Positions 8,864-17,924 of a DNA stretch of 64,000 nt are shown piece by piece. A program made the translations under genes and the position numbers. The notes under the pieces are model-generated. The model saw only the letters and a list, made by a program, of their open reading frames with translations. It ran no database searches and was not told the DNA's origin. How positions within the stretch are numbered: position 1 is the stretch's first letter; every line of letters begins with the position of its first letter. This DNA comes from Rhizobium etli CFN 42 (GTDB taxonomy: Bacteria; Pseudomonadota; Alphaproteobacteria; Rhizobiales; Rhizobiaceae): contig NC_007766.1 of assembly GCF_000092045.1 (NCBI RefSeq), positions 558,001 to 622,000 of the forward strand. Direction: 5' to 3'.

Positions 8864-10428
8864 TTCACGTCTCCCGGTGCATTGAACGCGGCGCGATAGG
8901 TCGCCCGGTCGGCATGGTCGGTATCCTCGATGACGAAGAGGAATTCTTTGATCGCGGCTCCGTCGGGCTTGCGCGTGACGAAGACCTTGAGCGTCGTCGC
9001 CGCGTCGGCTTCGGCATCGACGGTAAAGCTGCGGCCATGCTGCCGGCCGAACTCGGGAATGCGCATCGTGCCTCCCTCCAGCCCGACCAGGGTGATGGTC
9101 ACGTCCCGCGGCTTCGGCACCATGTTGAGGACGCGAAGCGTGTAGCCGTTGCGGATGGAACCGTCGCTTTCCAGAACATATTGGGGGTTGCGGTCGTGGA
9201 CGACGTTGAGCTCGAGCCGTTCGCGGAAGGCGAGATGCACGACCATGGCGATGCCGATCGATGCCCAGACGGCGGCATAGAAGACGATCCTCGGACGGAA
9301 GATGATGCGCCAGTCGAAATGCCGGACCGCCGGGATGAAGCTGCCGTCGTCGTTTCGCACATTGGAGGGGCGGATGGCTGTTTGCCCTCCGTCCGTCGCG
9401 AGCGACATGTTGCTCGAGTATTCGCTGAGCGTCGCATAGGCGATCAGGCCGCGCGGTTTTCCGAGCTTGTCCATGACGCCGTCACAGGCGTCGATGCAGA
9501 GCGCGCAGGTGATGCACTCCATCTGCTGGCCGTCCCGAATGTCTATCCCCATCGGGCAGACCGCGACGCAGGCATTGCAATCGACACAATCGCCAACCGG
9601 CAGACCTTGGGCCTGGGCCTTCTTCGCGTGGCGCGACCGCTGCTCGCCCCGCCAGTCGTTGTAGGTGACGACAAGCGAATTCTCGTCGAGCATGGCGCCC
9701 TGGATGCGCGGCCATGGACACATATAGGTGCACACCTGCTCGCGCATCAGGCCGCCGAGCACATAGGTCGTGGCGGTCAGGATGGCGATCGTGGCATAGG
9801 CGGCGGCAGGAGCGCTTCCGGCAAACAGCGACGTCGCCAGGCTCGGCGCGTCGGCAAAATAGAAGATCCATGCTCCGCCGGTGGCGACGCCGATCAGCAG
9901 CCAGATCGCATGCTTGGTCACCCGCTTCCTGATCTTGTCCAAGGTGAAGGGACCGGCGTCGAGTTTCATCCGCGCGTTGCGGTCGCCTTCGATGGCGCGT
10001 TCGACGACGAGAAAAAGATCGACCCAGACGGTCTGCGGACAGGCGTAGCCGCACCAGGCGCGGCCGATCGCGGCGGTGACGAGAAACAGGCCGAACCCCG
10101 CCATGACCAATAGGCCCGCAACATAATAAAATTCCTGCGGCCAGATCTCGATGAAGAAAAAGAAGAAACGCCGCGAGGAGAGGTCGACGAGGATGGCCTG
10201 GTCGGGCGCATAGGGACCGCGATCCCAACGGATCCACGGCGCGAGGTAGTAGATGCCGAGCGTGATCAGCATCACGAACCATTTGAACCGGCGGAATCGC
10301 CCCTCGGCGCGCTTCGGAAAAATCTTCTTGCGCGGCGCATAGAGAGGCTGGCGGTTGCGCCGGGCATTGACCGGCTCGACGCTGACGCGCTCAATGTCAT
10401 TGGGATCGGGGGCGGTATAGAGATTCAT
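8860..10428 (-). CDS. fixG: Membrane ferredoxin-like protein FixG (CcoG)
   Basis: FixG is a membrane iron-sulfur protein linked to cbb3 oxidase biogenesis; related CcoG proteins reduce Cu(II) for delivery. The 522-residue product has five predicted membrane helices in the first half. Two 4Fe-4S motifs follow (CVDCNACVAVCPMGIDIRDG and CITCALCIDACD, around residues 280-325), with a CxxxxP motif (CGYACPQTVW) earlier and a C-terminal Ig-like periplasmic domain. It is the first gene of fixGHIS. A FixK box centred about 60 nt upstream is likely its control site. Confidence 0.95.
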   Translation of the reverse strand: MNLYTAPDPNDIERVSVEPVNARRNRQPLYAPRKKIFPKRAEGRFRRFKWFVMLITLGIYYLAPWIRWDRGPYAPDQAILVDLSSRRFFFFFIEIWPQEFYYVAGLLVMAGFGLFLVTAAIGRAWCGYACPQTVWVDLFLVVERAIEGDRNARMKLDAGPFTLDKIRKRVTKHAIWLLIGVATGGAWIFYFADAPSLATSLFAGSAPAAAYATIAILTATTYVLGGLMREQVCTYMCPWPRIQGAMLDENSLVVTYNDWRGEQRSRHAKKAQAQGLPVGDCVDCNACVAVCPMGIDIRDGQQMECITCALCIDACDGVMDKLGKPRGLIAYATLSEYSSNMSLATDGGQTAIRPSNVRNDDGSFIPAVRHFDWRIIFRPRIVFYAAVWASIGIAMVVHLAFRERLELNVVHDRNPQYVLESDGSIRNGYTLRVLNMVPKPRDVTITLVGLEGGTMRIPEFGRQHGRSFTVDAEADAATTLKVFVTRKPDGAAIKEFLFVIEDTDHADRATYRAAFNAPGDVK

Positions 10429-10481
10429 GGGACCTGTCCGGTTTTCACCCGCTCTTGTCCCATCCGCGGCGCATCCGTTCC

Positions 10482-10495
10482 TTGATGCAGATCAA
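10482..10495. promoter_or_regulatory. FixK box upstream of fixGHIS
   Basis: TTGATGCAGATCAA is a perfect TTGAT-N4-ATCAA anaerobox, 54 nt upstream of the fixG ATG. It lies between the fixNOQP terminator hairpin and fixG, so fixGHIS has its own FixK/FnrN-dependent promoter. Confidence 0.88.
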
Positions 10496-10507
10496 GAATG
10501 ACCTTTC

Positions 10508-10546
10508 CGGAAGCGAAAAGGCCACGCCCGGGGTAAGGGCGTGGCC
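10508..10546 (-). terminator. Intrinsic terminator of the fixNOQP operon
   Basis: A perfect 10-bp stem is formed by GGCCACGCCC (10520-10529) and GGGCGTGGCC (10537-10546) with a 7-nt loop. Read on the minus strand it is followed by TTTTCGCTT. It lies after the 61-codon ORF and just before the fixG promoter box, so it ends the fixNOQP transcript. Confidence 0.8.
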
Positions 10547-10598
10547 GGAGGACAGCGGGGGAGAAACACCGCTGGGGCGTCCTCGACAGGCGCTGATA

Positions 10599-10784
10599 CT
10601 ATCGGCTCGTCTGCTTGTGATCTTTAAGGCTGGCCAAACTCACGATCGAATTGCCGATTTTTGCCGGGTCGTCCTGCTCCGAAGATGCAGGCATCGGTTG
10701 AGCGCGCGCCGAGACACGCGATCGGATAACAGCACGCGGCGTGCCGTAGAGACCGAGGATCGGATTGTGGTCGTGGGCTGTCAT
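10599..10784 (-). CDS. Hypothetical 61-residue protein, last gene of the fixNOQP operon
   Basis: The ORF begins 10 nt after the fixP stop with a strong ribosome-binding site (TAAGGAG, 7 nt before the ATG) and ends before the operon terminator. The product (MTAHDHNPILGLYGTPRAVI...) is soluble-looking, with a basic middle and a polar C-terminal half; no domain or membrane helix is seen. It lies where other operons may carry accessory genes, but it is not FixS or a CcoM-type membrane peptide. Real expression is supported by the ribosome-binding site and position, not by homology. Confidence 0.55.
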   Translation of the reverse strand: MTAHDHNPILGLYGTPRAVIRSRVSARAQPMPASSEQDDPAKIGNSIVSLASLKDHKQTSR

Positions 10785-10794
10785 GGCTTTCTCC

Positions 10795-11658
10795 TTACGT
10801 GCCGCCGCCCAGCGAATGGACGAAGATGGTCAGCTCCTTGACTGTCGTATCGCCGAGACGTCCCGCCCAAGCCGGCATGACGCCATGCTTGGGAGAGGCC
10901 ACCTGGCGAAGGATGGCGTCTTCGCCGCGCGCTTTGAGCCAGATCGCATCGGCGAGATCCGGCGCGCCCATTTCGGCTTTGCCCTTGGCGTCCTCGCCGT
11001 GACATGCGGCGCAATTGTCAAGGAAGACCTGCTTTCCCGCCTCTGCGAGCGCGGGATCGGATGGCGTATTGGTCAGCCCCCAGACATAGGCGGCGACCTG
11101 CTTCATCTGGATGGGTTGCAGCACGTCGGTAAAGGGCGGCATCTCGGAAGCATGGGTCTCCGTATCGCCGTCGAAGCGGATCCCATGAGCGATCGTGGTC
11201 TGAATCGCCTCGAGGTCCCCGCCCCACAGCCAGTCATCGTCGTTGAGATTCGGGAACCCTGGGCCGCCACTCGCGCCCGAGCCGTGACAGGGCGCGCAGT
11301 TGACCTTGAATGCCGACGCCCCGCCGGCAATGGCGAATTCACGCAAAGCCGGATCCGCATCGATTTCCTGCACAGTCTTGGCAGCGATCAGATCATGGAA
11401 CTTCGTCTGGGATGCCTTGGCGAGATCGAGATCCTGCTGCAACTCGGCGCGCGTCGAGTAGCCGAAATAGCCTTTCGTGGCGGATGTGATCATCGGGATG
11501 GCCGGATAGGCGATGGCATAGCCGATCGCCCACAGGATCGTCACGTAGAACGTCCAGACCCACCAGCGCGGCATCGGATTGTTGAGTTCGCGGATGCCGT
11601 CCCATTCATGTCCGGTCGTTTCGACGCCGCTCAATTCATCGATATGGTTTTCCGACAT
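10795..11658 (-). CDS. fixP: Cbb3-type oxidase diheme cytochrome c subunit FixP (CcoP)
   Basis: FixP passes electrons from the bc1 complex to FixO/FixN. The 287-residue protein has an N-terminal membrane region containing two hydrophobic stretches around residues 35-60. Two c-heme domains follow with CAPCH (about residue 122) and CAACH (about residue 219), each with a downstream Met ligand region (SEMPPF and GVMPAW). Length and order match CcoP. It follows fixQ in the operon. All heme motifs are intact, although fixN at the head of the operon is frameshifted. Confidence 0.95.
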   Translation of the reverse strand: MSENHIDELSGVETTGHEWDGIRELNNPMPRWWVWTFYVTILWAIGYAIAYPAIPMITSATKGYFGYSTRAELQQDLDLAKASQTKFHDLIAAKTVQEIDADPALREFAIAGGASAFKVNCAPCHGSGASGGPGFPNLNDDDWLWGGDLEAIQTTIAHGIRFDGDTETHASEMPPFTDVLQPIQMKQVAAYVWGLTNTPSDPALAEAGKQVFLDNCAACHGEDAKGKAEMGAPDLADAIWLKARGEDAILRQVASPKHGVMPAWAGRLGDTTVKELTIFVHSLGGGT

Positions 11659-11659
11659 C

Positions 11660-11812
11660 TCAATCGTCCTTCAAGGGAATATCGGCGGCTTCTTTCGCCG
11701 TCTGCTTGCTGCCTGGGCGAAGGGTGAACATGACCGCGCCGACGAAGAATGCCGCCATCGCCAGGAGGCCCCAGCTGTCGGCGAAGTGTCTCATTGCAGT
11801 ATAGGCTTCCAT
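11660..11812 (-). CDS. fixQ: Cbb3-type oxidase small subunit FixQ (CcoQ)
   Basis: This 50-residue protein starts at the ATG at 11812 (MEAYTAMRHFADSWGLLAMAAFF). It has a single membrane helix followed by a polar tail (RPGSKQTAKEAADIPLKDD), as in FixQ/CcoQ, which stabilises the CcoNOP complex. A longer in-frame reading upstream overlaps fixO and was not used. It lies between fixO and fixP with minimal spacing. Confidence 0.93.
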   Translation of the reverse strand: MEAYTAMRHFADSWGLLAMAAFFVGAVMFTLRPGSKQTAKEAADIPLKDD

Positions 11813-11819
11813 GGATCCC

Positions 11820-12554
11820 TCACCGGTAGCCGGTCGCGTCGTCATAGGTCGAGAAATCGACCAGTGTTCCGAGCATCTGCAGGTAGGACACCAGAGCGTC
11901 CATTTCGGTCAGCCTGGCCGGGTCGCCATCGAAATCGCCGATCTTCGTCTTCGGATAGCGCTGAAGCAGCGCCGTCGTGTCCGCGTTCGGATCGGCCTGA
12001 GCCCTCATGTCGGCCTCGGCATTCGCCAGCATGTCATCGCTATAAGGCACGCCCACATCCTCGTTGGCCTTGAGGTCCATTCCGACATCCTTGACCGTCA
12101 CCTCCTGCTCCTTGAGGAAGGCGTAGCTCGGCATGATGGATTCCGGCACGACGGCGCGCGGATTTGCGAGATGCTGGACGTGCCATTCGTTCGAGTAGCG
12201 GCCGCCGACGCGGGCCAGATCCGGCCCGGTTCGCTTGGAGCCCCACTGGAACGGATGGTCGTACATCGATTCCGCGGCCAGCGAGTAATGGCCGTAACGT
12301 TCGACTTCATCGCGGAACGGCCGGATCATCTGGCTGTGGCAGAGATAGCAGCCCTCACGGATGTAAATGTTCCGTCCGGCGAGCTCCAGCGGCGTGTAAG
12401 GCCGCATACCTTCCACTTTCTCGATCGTGTTCTGCAGGTAGAACAGCGGTGCGATTTCAACGATGCCGCCGATGCTGACGACGAGCAGCGAGCCGACCAG
12501 AAGAAGCGTCGCGTTCTTCTCGAGGATCTTATGTTTATCAAGTATCGATGCCAT
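11820..12554 (-). CDS. fixO: Cbb3-type oxidase monoheme cytochrome c subunit FixO (CcoO)
   Basis: FixO is the membrane-anchored monoheme cytochrome c of the cbb3 oxidase. The 244-residue product has an N-terminal membrane helix (residues 14-38) and the heme motif [16 protein letters not shown] near residue 69. The conserved [32 protein letters not shown] segment follows. Length and motifs are standard. It starts 9 nt after the fixN stop. Confidence 0.96.
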   Translation of the reverse strand: MASILDKHKILEKNATLLLVGSLLVVSIGGIVEIAPLFYLQNTIEKVEGMRPYTPLELAGRNIYIREGCYLCHSQMIRPFRDEVERYGHYSLAAESMYDHPFQWGSKRTGPDLARVGGRYSNEWHVQHLANPRAVVPESIMPSYAFLKEQEVTVKDVGMDLKANEDVGVPYSDDMLANAEADMRAQADPNADTTALLQRYPKTKIGDFDGDPARLTEMDALVSYLQMLGTLVDFSTYDDATGYR

Positions 12555-12562
12555 GTCTCACC

Positions 12563-14183
12563 TCATTCGGCAGGCTGTGCCTGGGGCACGAAAGTGGTCG
12601 GGATAGCAGCTTCGTCGCGCAGGTGGCCGCGGATCGTCATGAACACGTTCCAGGCCATGACGAGACCGCCCGCCAGGTAAAGCGCTCCGCCGACCGCGCG
12701 CAGCACGTAGTAGGGGATCATCGCCGCGACCGTCTCCGCGAAGGAATAGACGAGGAAGCCCTGGGAATTGTATTCGCGCCACATCAGCCCCTGCTGGATG
12801 CCGGCAACCCAGAGCACAGCGGCGTAGATCACGATTCCGAGGGTCGCGAGCCAGAAGTGCCAGTTGACCATCCGCAGGCTATAGAGACGCTCGCGCCCCC
12901 ACAGCTTCGGCGTCAGGTAATAGATCGCCCCGAAGGTGATCATACCCACCCAGCCGAGCGCCCCGGAATGCACGTGGCCGATCGTCCATTCGGTATAGTG
13001 GCTGAGCGAATTGACTGTTTTGACCGACATCATCGGGCCTTCGAAAGTCGACATGCCGTAAAAGGCGATGGCGACGATCATCATGCGGATGATCGGGTCC
13101 GTGCGGATCTTGTCCCAGGCGCCCGAAAGGGTCATCAGGCCGTTGATCATGCCGCCCCAGGAGGGCATCCAGAGCATGACCGAGAACACCATGCCGAGCG
13201 TCTGCGCCCAGTCGGGCAGCGCCGTGTAATGCAGGTGGTGCGGACCGGCCCAGATATACATGAAGATCAGAGCCCAGAAGTGGATGATCGACAGCCGGTA
13301 GGAATAGACGGGCCGGTTGGCCTGCTTCGGCACGAAATAGTACATCATGCCGAGGAAGCCGGCGGTGAGGAAGAAGCCGACGGCATTATGGCCATACCAC
13401 CATTGGGTCAGCGCATCCTGAACGCCGGAGAAGAGCGAATAGCTCTTGGAGCCCAGGAACGAGGCCGGAACCGCAAGATTGTTGACCACATGCAGCATCG
13501 CAATGGTGACGATGAAGCCGAGATAGAACCAGTTCGCCACATAGATATGCGGTTCCTTGCGCTTCAGGATTGTTCCGAGATAGACGGCGAGATAGGCGAC
13601 CCAGACGATAGTCAGCCACAGATCGACATACCACTCGGGCTCGGCATATTCACGGGCCTGGGTGATGCCGAGCACGTAGCCAGTCGCAGCCATGACGATG
13701 AAGAGCTGGTAGCCCCAGAAGACGAACCAGGCGAGCGTGCCGCCGAAGAGACGCGCGCGACAGGTGCGCTGCACCACGTAGAACGAGGTCATGATCAGCG
13801 CGTTGCCGCCGAAGGCGAAGATGACAGCTGAGGTGTGAACCGGCCGCAATCGTCCGAAGTTGAGATAGGGCGCAATGTTGAGGTCGGGAAAGGCCAGTTG
13901 CAGCGCGATAATCACGCCGACGAGGAAGCCGACGACGCCCCAGAACCGTGGCGATCAGGCCGTAGCGGACCACCTCGTCGAAATAACCTGTTACGTCGGC
14001 CTTGCGCTGTTGGCCCGCCGTTGAAAACTCGACGTTCCTGACAAGCAGCAGGGTTCCCGCCACGAGGCAGAGGCAAAGTATGCCCAAATGGACCGCAAAG
14101 AGATGATCGTGCGCGAATGCGGCTGCGAGCAGCGCTAGAAACGCTGCGACCGCGACCACCATCGTTTCCGTCGTGTAATTCAT
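12563..14183 (-). pseudogene. fixN: Cbb3-type cytochrome c oxidase catalytic subunit FixN (CcoN), frameshifted
   Basis: FixN is the heme-copper subunit that reduces O2. The N-terminal frame (MNYTTETMVVAVAAFLALL...[10 protein letters not shown]) begins at 14183. The remaining 450 residues ([28 protein letters not shown]..., with the copper-ligand HH and heme histidines in place) are in another frame. The switch is at about 13943-13950. The bases ACGGTTCTGGGGC there would encode the family's TVFWG if two bases were restored, so a 2-nt deletion is the simplest cause. Without correction the product ends soon after residue 80. The rest of the gene shows no decay, so a sequence error or very recent mutation is equally possible. 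Confidence 0.8.
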
Positions 14184-14271
14184 GATGTCGTCCCCAGTGC
14201 ACAGACGACCGCCTCGCGGCCGGCTTTCTCGGATTTCGAGGCAGGACTGTCATGAAGCCGGGAATGGCTCC

Positions 14272-14285
14272 TTGATCTACATCAA
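14272..14285. promoter_or_regulatory. FixK box upstream of fixN
   Basis: TTGATCTACATCAA is a perfect TTGAT-N4-ATCAA site, 89 nt upstream of the fixN ATG in the fixN-fixK divergent region. It is the expected FixK/FnrN activation site for fixNOQP and could also feed back on fixK. Confidence 0.88.
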
Positions 14286-14318
14286 CAAGGGGCCTGGAAG
14301 CGTCGGACGAACCGTCGC

Positions 14319-14335
14319 TGTTACACACTGTTACA
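14319..14335 (+). promoter_or_regulatory. K-box-like direct repeat upstream of fixK
   Basis: Two TGTTACA repeats start exactly 10 bp apart (14319 and 14329), giving GTTACA-N4-GTTACA. Tandem repeats with one-helical-turn spacing are typical of OmpR/PhoB-type regulators. As I recall, this pattern is the K-box bound by FxkR upstream of fixK in Rhizobium etli. It lies about 86 nt before the fixK start. Confidence 0.7.
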
Positions 14336-14420
14336 AACTTTCACCCTTTGGCACCGTCCGCTCATTCCGGTGTGACGCAGCGGCCTTCTACTGCACCCAC
14401 TGCCACAAGGGGACACGACG

Positions 14421-15152
14421 ATGCTGATGCAGAACAACCACGCGTTCGACAATGCCGAGAAGACGTTAGAAGGCCTTCATGCCGGCCAATCGCTGTCGTC
14501 GCTTTTCGTAAGTTCCACCGCCGAGGTCGTCGCAGCCGGCAAGGCCATTTGTTGGGAGGGCGACAAGGCCAACCATCTCTTCCAGGTGGAAGAAGGCGTC
14601 GTCCGCCTGCATCGCATCATCGGCGAAGGTCGCCGGGTGATAACCGCATTTCATTTCGCCGGCGATCTCATCGGCGCTTCCCTGCAAAACGATTTCCTGT
14701 TCACGGCCGAGGCCGTCACCGAATGCAAGATCCGCCGGATATCTCGCAAGAGTTTCCACGAAGAAGTCGCCCGTTCGAATGCGCTCGGCCCGGCCTATAT
14801 CTCGCTGCTCTGCCAGGAGGCGGCCGCTGCGCATGAACAGATGGTGCTGCTGTCGAAGAAGAATGCCGAGGAGCGCCTCTGCAGCTTCATCGTCAAGCTT
14901 GCATCCCGCCGCAACCCGCAGCCGCGTCAGGGCCTCTTGCGTGTCCCCATGAACCGCCAGGACATTGCCGACCATCTCGGTCTGACCATCGAGACCGTCT
15001 CCCGCACGATCACGAAACTTGCCGCGCGCAACATCGTTGTTCCCGAGGGCAGGCACGACCTCAGGATCGTCAATCTCGCCCGGCTGGTGCAACTGTCCGG
15101 CGACGCTGATGATTTTTCGGAGAATTCCTGTCATAGGGTCAACCTGCATTGA
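14421..15152 (+). CDS. fixK: Crp/Fnr-type regulator FixK
   Basis: FixK activates micro-oxic genes by binding TTGAT-N4-ATCAA. The 243-residue product has a CRP-like beta-roll without effector cysteine clusters, a long dimer helix and a helix-turn-helix with PMNRQDIADHLGLTIETVSRTITKLAARN, where ETVSR is the FixK recognition signature. The start at 14421 has GGGGA 7 nt upstream; an in-frame ATG at 14427 is possible. It is divergent from fixN, preceded by a K-box-type repeat, and 24 nt before the hybrid FixL gene, with which it probably forms an operon. Confidence 0.9.
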   Translation: MLMQNNHAFDNAEKTLEGLHAGQSLSSLFVSSTAEVVAAGKAICWEGDKANHLFQVEEGVVRLHRIIGEGRRVITAFHFAGDLIGASLQNDFLFTAEAVTECKIRRISRKSFHEEVARSNALGPAYISLLCQEAAAAHEQMVLLSKKNAEERLCSFIVKLASRRNPQPRQGLLRVPMNRQDIADHLGLTIETVSRTITKLAARNIVVPEGRHDLRIVNLARLVQLSGDADDFSENSCHRVNLH

Positions 15153-15176
15153 TGCAACAAGCCAGGATCGACGTTC

Positions 15177-17102
15177 ATGCCCCATCGCCTCGTGTCACCG
15201 AGAACCGCATCGCCGCAGGAGCTGGATGCCATGGTGCACGTGCTCGACGGCGCAGATATCCTGGTTCATCGCTTCGACGGGACGATCACGCACTGGTCGA
15301 TCGGCTGCGAGAACATGTATGGCTGGGCAAGAGAGGAAGCCGTCGGCGAAAAGGTCTATGACCTGCTGGCGACGAAGTTTCACGAACCGGCTGAAAACAT
15401 CCGCGACCAGCTGAGGTCGCGCGGCTTCTGGCAGGGCGAGATCATTCACCGCCATAAGAGCGGGCACGAGATTCATGTCGCGTCCCGCTGCGTGCTGGTC
15501 AAACTGCCGGATGGAGAGTTTGCCGTCATCCAGACGAATAGCGACGTCAGCGCCCTGAGGGGCGCGCAGGAGGCGGTCAAGGCCCGCGAGGCGCACCTCA
15601 GTTCGATCCTCGACACCGTACCCGATGCGATGGTGGTGATCGACCACAAAGGGACGGTGCTGTCGTTCAGCAAGGCTGCCGAAAAACTGTTCGGAATGCC
15701 TTCGGATCAGATTTGCGGCCGCAACGTCAGCAACCTGATGCCGAACCCCTACCGCGACGCTCACGACGGCTATATCGACCATTATATCGAAACCGGCGAG
15801 AAGCGCATCATCGGCTATGGGCGCGTTGTCACAGGACAGCGGGCGGACGGCTCGCAATTCCCGATGGAACTCCATGTCGGCGAGGCAACGGCGAACGGCG
15901 AGCGGATCTTCACAGGTTTCGTCCGCGACTTGACGAGCCGCTTCAAGATCGAGGAGGACCTTCGTCAGGCACAGAAGATGGAGGCGATCGGACAGCTGAC
16001 CGGCGGTCTCGCGCATGACTTCAACAACCTCCTTACCGTCATCAGCGGCAACCTCGAAATGATCGAGGACAAGCTGCCGCCCGGCAGCCTTCGCGATATC
16101 CTCAGGGAGGCGCAGGCCGCCGCGCAGGACGGAGCTATCCTGACGGGCCAGCTGCTGGCATTCGGCCGGCGCCAGCCGTTGAATCCCAAGCATGCGGATC
16201 TCGGGCAGCTCGTCACCGGCTTTGCCGATCTGCTGCGGCGAACACTTGGTGAAGATATCAAGCTGTCGACCATTATCGACGGGTCGGACCTCAGCGTTCT
16301 GGTCGACAGCTCGCAGCTTCAGAACGCCATCCTGAACATCGCCCTGAACGCGAGGGATGCCATGCCGAAGGGCGGCAGTCTGACGACGACGATTTCGCGT
16401 GTCCATCTCGATGCCGATTATGCAAAAATGTATCCGGAAGTGCGCAGCGGCAACTTCGTCCTCGTCACCATGACGGATACCGGCATGGGCATGACCGAGG
16501 AGGTCAGGAAGCGGGCGATAGAACCGTTTTTCACAACGAAGGAAGTCGGCTCGGGCACGGGTCTCGGGCTCAGCATGGTCTATGGTTTCGTCAAGCAATC
16601 GGGCGGGCATCTCCAGCTCTACAGCGAGGTGGGACGCGGCACGACGGTTCGGATATATCTGCCGGCCGTCGCCGGCGCAAAGCCCCGCGAGCCGGCGCCG
16701 GATCATGGCGTCGTCGAGAGCCAGCTGCCGCGCGGGGACGAAACGGTGCTGGTCGTCGAGGATGACGCCCGCGTCCGCCGCGTCGCCGTCGCAAGACTCG
16801 CTTCGATGGGCTACACGGTGCTTGAAGCCGAAAACGGCCGCCGCGCACTCGATCTCCTCAGGGAAAATCCCGACATCGCGCTCCTGTTCACCGACATCGT
16901 GATGCCGGGCGGGATCACCGGCGACGAACTCGCGCGGGAGGTGCGCCTCTTGCGGCCCGACATCGCCGTTCTGTTCACCTCGGGATATTCCGAGCCGGGC
17001 CTTGCGGGCAAGGGTATCGTTCCCGGCGCACAGTGGCTGCGCAAGCCCTACACAGCAAGGGAGCTGGCGTTGAAGATCCGCGAGCTTCTCGACACGAAGT
17101 GA
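15177..17102 (+). CDS. fixL: Hybrid heme-PAS sensor histidine kinase, hFixL type
   Basis: The 641-residue protein has PAS domain 1 (about residues 18-125) and PAS domain 2 (about 135-255). The second PAS carries the FixL heme-binding helix YRDAHDGYIDHYIETGEKRIIGYGR with the proximal His and the distal-pocket Arg. A HisKA domain (GGLAHDFNNLLTV, phosphoacceptor His near 280), a HATPase domain and a C-terminal receiver (VLVVEDDARVRR...LFTDIVMPGG...RKPY, about 525-640) follow. No membrane segments are seen, unlike classical Sinorhizobium FixL. This matches R. etli-type hybrid FixL, which works with FxkR rather than FixJ. No fixJ is adjacent. Confidence 0.88.
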   Translation: MPHRLVSPRTASPQELDAMVHVLDGADILVHRFDGTITHWSIGCENMYGWAREEAVGEKVYDLLATKFHEPAENIRDQLRSRGFWQGEIIHRHKSGHEIHVASRCVLVKLPDGEFAVIQTNSDVSALRGAQEAVKAREAHLSSILDTVPDAMVVIDHKGTVLSFSKAAEKLFGMPSDQICGRNVSNLMPNPYRDAHDGYIDHYIETGEKRIIGYGRVVTGQRADGSQFPMELHVGEATANGERIFTGFVRDLTSRFKIEEDLRQAQKMEAIGQLTGGLAHDFNNLLTVISGNLEMIEDKLPPGSLRDILREAQAAAQDGAILTGQLLAFGRRQPLNPKHADLGQLVTGFADLLRRTLGEDIKLSTIIDGSDLSVLVDSSQLQNAILNIALNARDAMPKGGSLTTTISRVHLDADYAKMYPEVRSGNFVLVTMTDTGMGMTEEVRKRAIEPFFTTKEVGSGTGLGLSMVYGFVKQSGGHLQLYSEVGRGTTVRIYLPAVAGAKPREPAPDHGVVESQLPRGDETVLVVEDDARVRRVAVARLASMGYTVLEAENGRRALDLLRENPDIALLFTDIVMPGGITGDELAREVRLLRPDIAVLFTSGYSEPGLAGKGIVPGAQWLRKPYTARELALKIRELLDTK

Positions 17103-17295
17103 GCTCCAGGCTCGCGGCCGTCAGGACCATATTGTCGGGCTGACGTTCGCCAAGGAGCGTCTTTCCGGCCGTTCGCATTGCCGATGGCTTCCGCCGATTA
17201 GGCAGGAATTACAACTCCCATTCGAAAATCGGCTTGGACGACTGGCGCAACGCCGCTGCGCCGGGTGACGCGTGCGTATGCTTGCCGTGAAGTCG

Positions 17296-17329
17296 AGCCG
17301 GCAGCCGAACCCCGATCGCCGGCTTTTTT
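17296..17329 (+). terminator. Intrinsic terminator downstream of hfixL
   Basis: AGCCGGC (17296-17302) pairs with GCCGGCT (17318-17324) over a 15-nt loop and runs into six T residues (17324-17329). It lies 190 nt after the hfixL stop and just before the pseudoazurin promoter box. Apart from these two elements, 17103-17422 shows no gene. Confidence 0.6.
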
Positions 17330-17336
17330 CCCGAGT

Positions 17337-17350
17337 TTGACGGGCGTCAA
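17337..17350. promoter_or_regulatory. NnrR/Fnr-type box upstream of pseudoazurin
   Basis: TTGACGGGCGTCAA is a perfect palindrome (TTGAC-N4-GTCAA), 73 nt before the pseudoazurin ATG. Its half-sites are identical to those of the ccmI box, pointing to the same regulator, most likely NnrR. Confidence 0.78.
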
Positions 17351-17422
17351 AGAAGCCGGTTCCGGCATCTCTTAAAAGAAGTTCATGAGGCTGATAGAGC
17401 CTCTCAGAACAGGAGATTGCAA

Positions 17423-17866
17423 ATGCGTTTGAAATTCGGTCTGATCGCTGCAACGGCAGCCTTGATTGTCTCGGCAGCGCCGTTGATGGCCGCCGACCAC
17501 CAGGTTCAGATGCTCAACAAAGGCGCTGACGGCGCGATGGTGTTCGAACCCGGCTTCCTGAAAATCGCCCCCGGCGACACCGTCACCTTCATTCCCACCG
17601 ACAAGAGCCACAATGTCGAGACTTTCATGGGGCTCATTCCAGACGGCGTTGCCGAATTCAAATCCAAGCCGAACGAACAGTATCAGGCGAAATTCGATGT
17701 TCCGGGCGCCTATGTCCTGAAATGCACGCCTCATGCCGGCATGGGCATGGTTGCCCTGATCCAGGTCGGCGACAGCCCGGCCAATCTCGACGCGATCAAG
17801 ACCGCAAAGGTACCGAACATGGTGCGCAAGCGGCTCGATGCCGACCTCGCCAATATCACCCAGTGA
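17423..17866 (+). CDS. azu: Pseudoazurin (type 1 copper electron carrier)
   Basis: This periplasmic cupredoxin donates electrons to copper nitrite reductase and similar enzymes. The 147-residue precursor has a cleavable signal peptide ([23 protein letters not shown]). The mature protein keeps the type 1 Cu ligands: His in KSHNVE, and Cys, His and Met in [11 protein letters not shown]. The ATG at 17423 follows AGGAG by 9 nt. An NnrR-type box upstream fits use during denitrification. The nirK gene it would serve is 15 kb away in the window. Confidence 0.92.
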   Translation: MRLKFGLIAATAALIVSAAPLMAADHQVQMLNKGADGAMVFEPGFLKIAPGDTVTFIPTDKSHNVETFMGLIPDGVAEFKSKPNEQYQAKFDVPGAYVLKCTPHAGMGMVALIQVGDSPANLDAIKTAKVPNMVRKRLDADLANITQ

Positions 17867-17924
17867 TCAATGAAAGCTGCGGATGGCCGCGCTTGCGCGC
17901 CATCCCGCACATTGGAGAATAATC

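Noticed and set aside
8914..10113. 399-codon open frame on the plus strand opposite fixG
   Set aside because: It is antisense to a gene with clear domains. The composition (Arg, Asp, Gly, His) is that of a GC-rich shadow frame, and no domain is seen.
12548..13831. 427-codon plus-strand frame opposite fixN
   Set aside because: Shadow frame of fixN with charged low-complexity composition. FixN signatures are unmistakable on the minus strand.
15195..16706. 503-codon minus-strand frame opposite hfixL
   Set aside because: Shadow frame; the plus strand carries PAS, kinase and receiver motifs.
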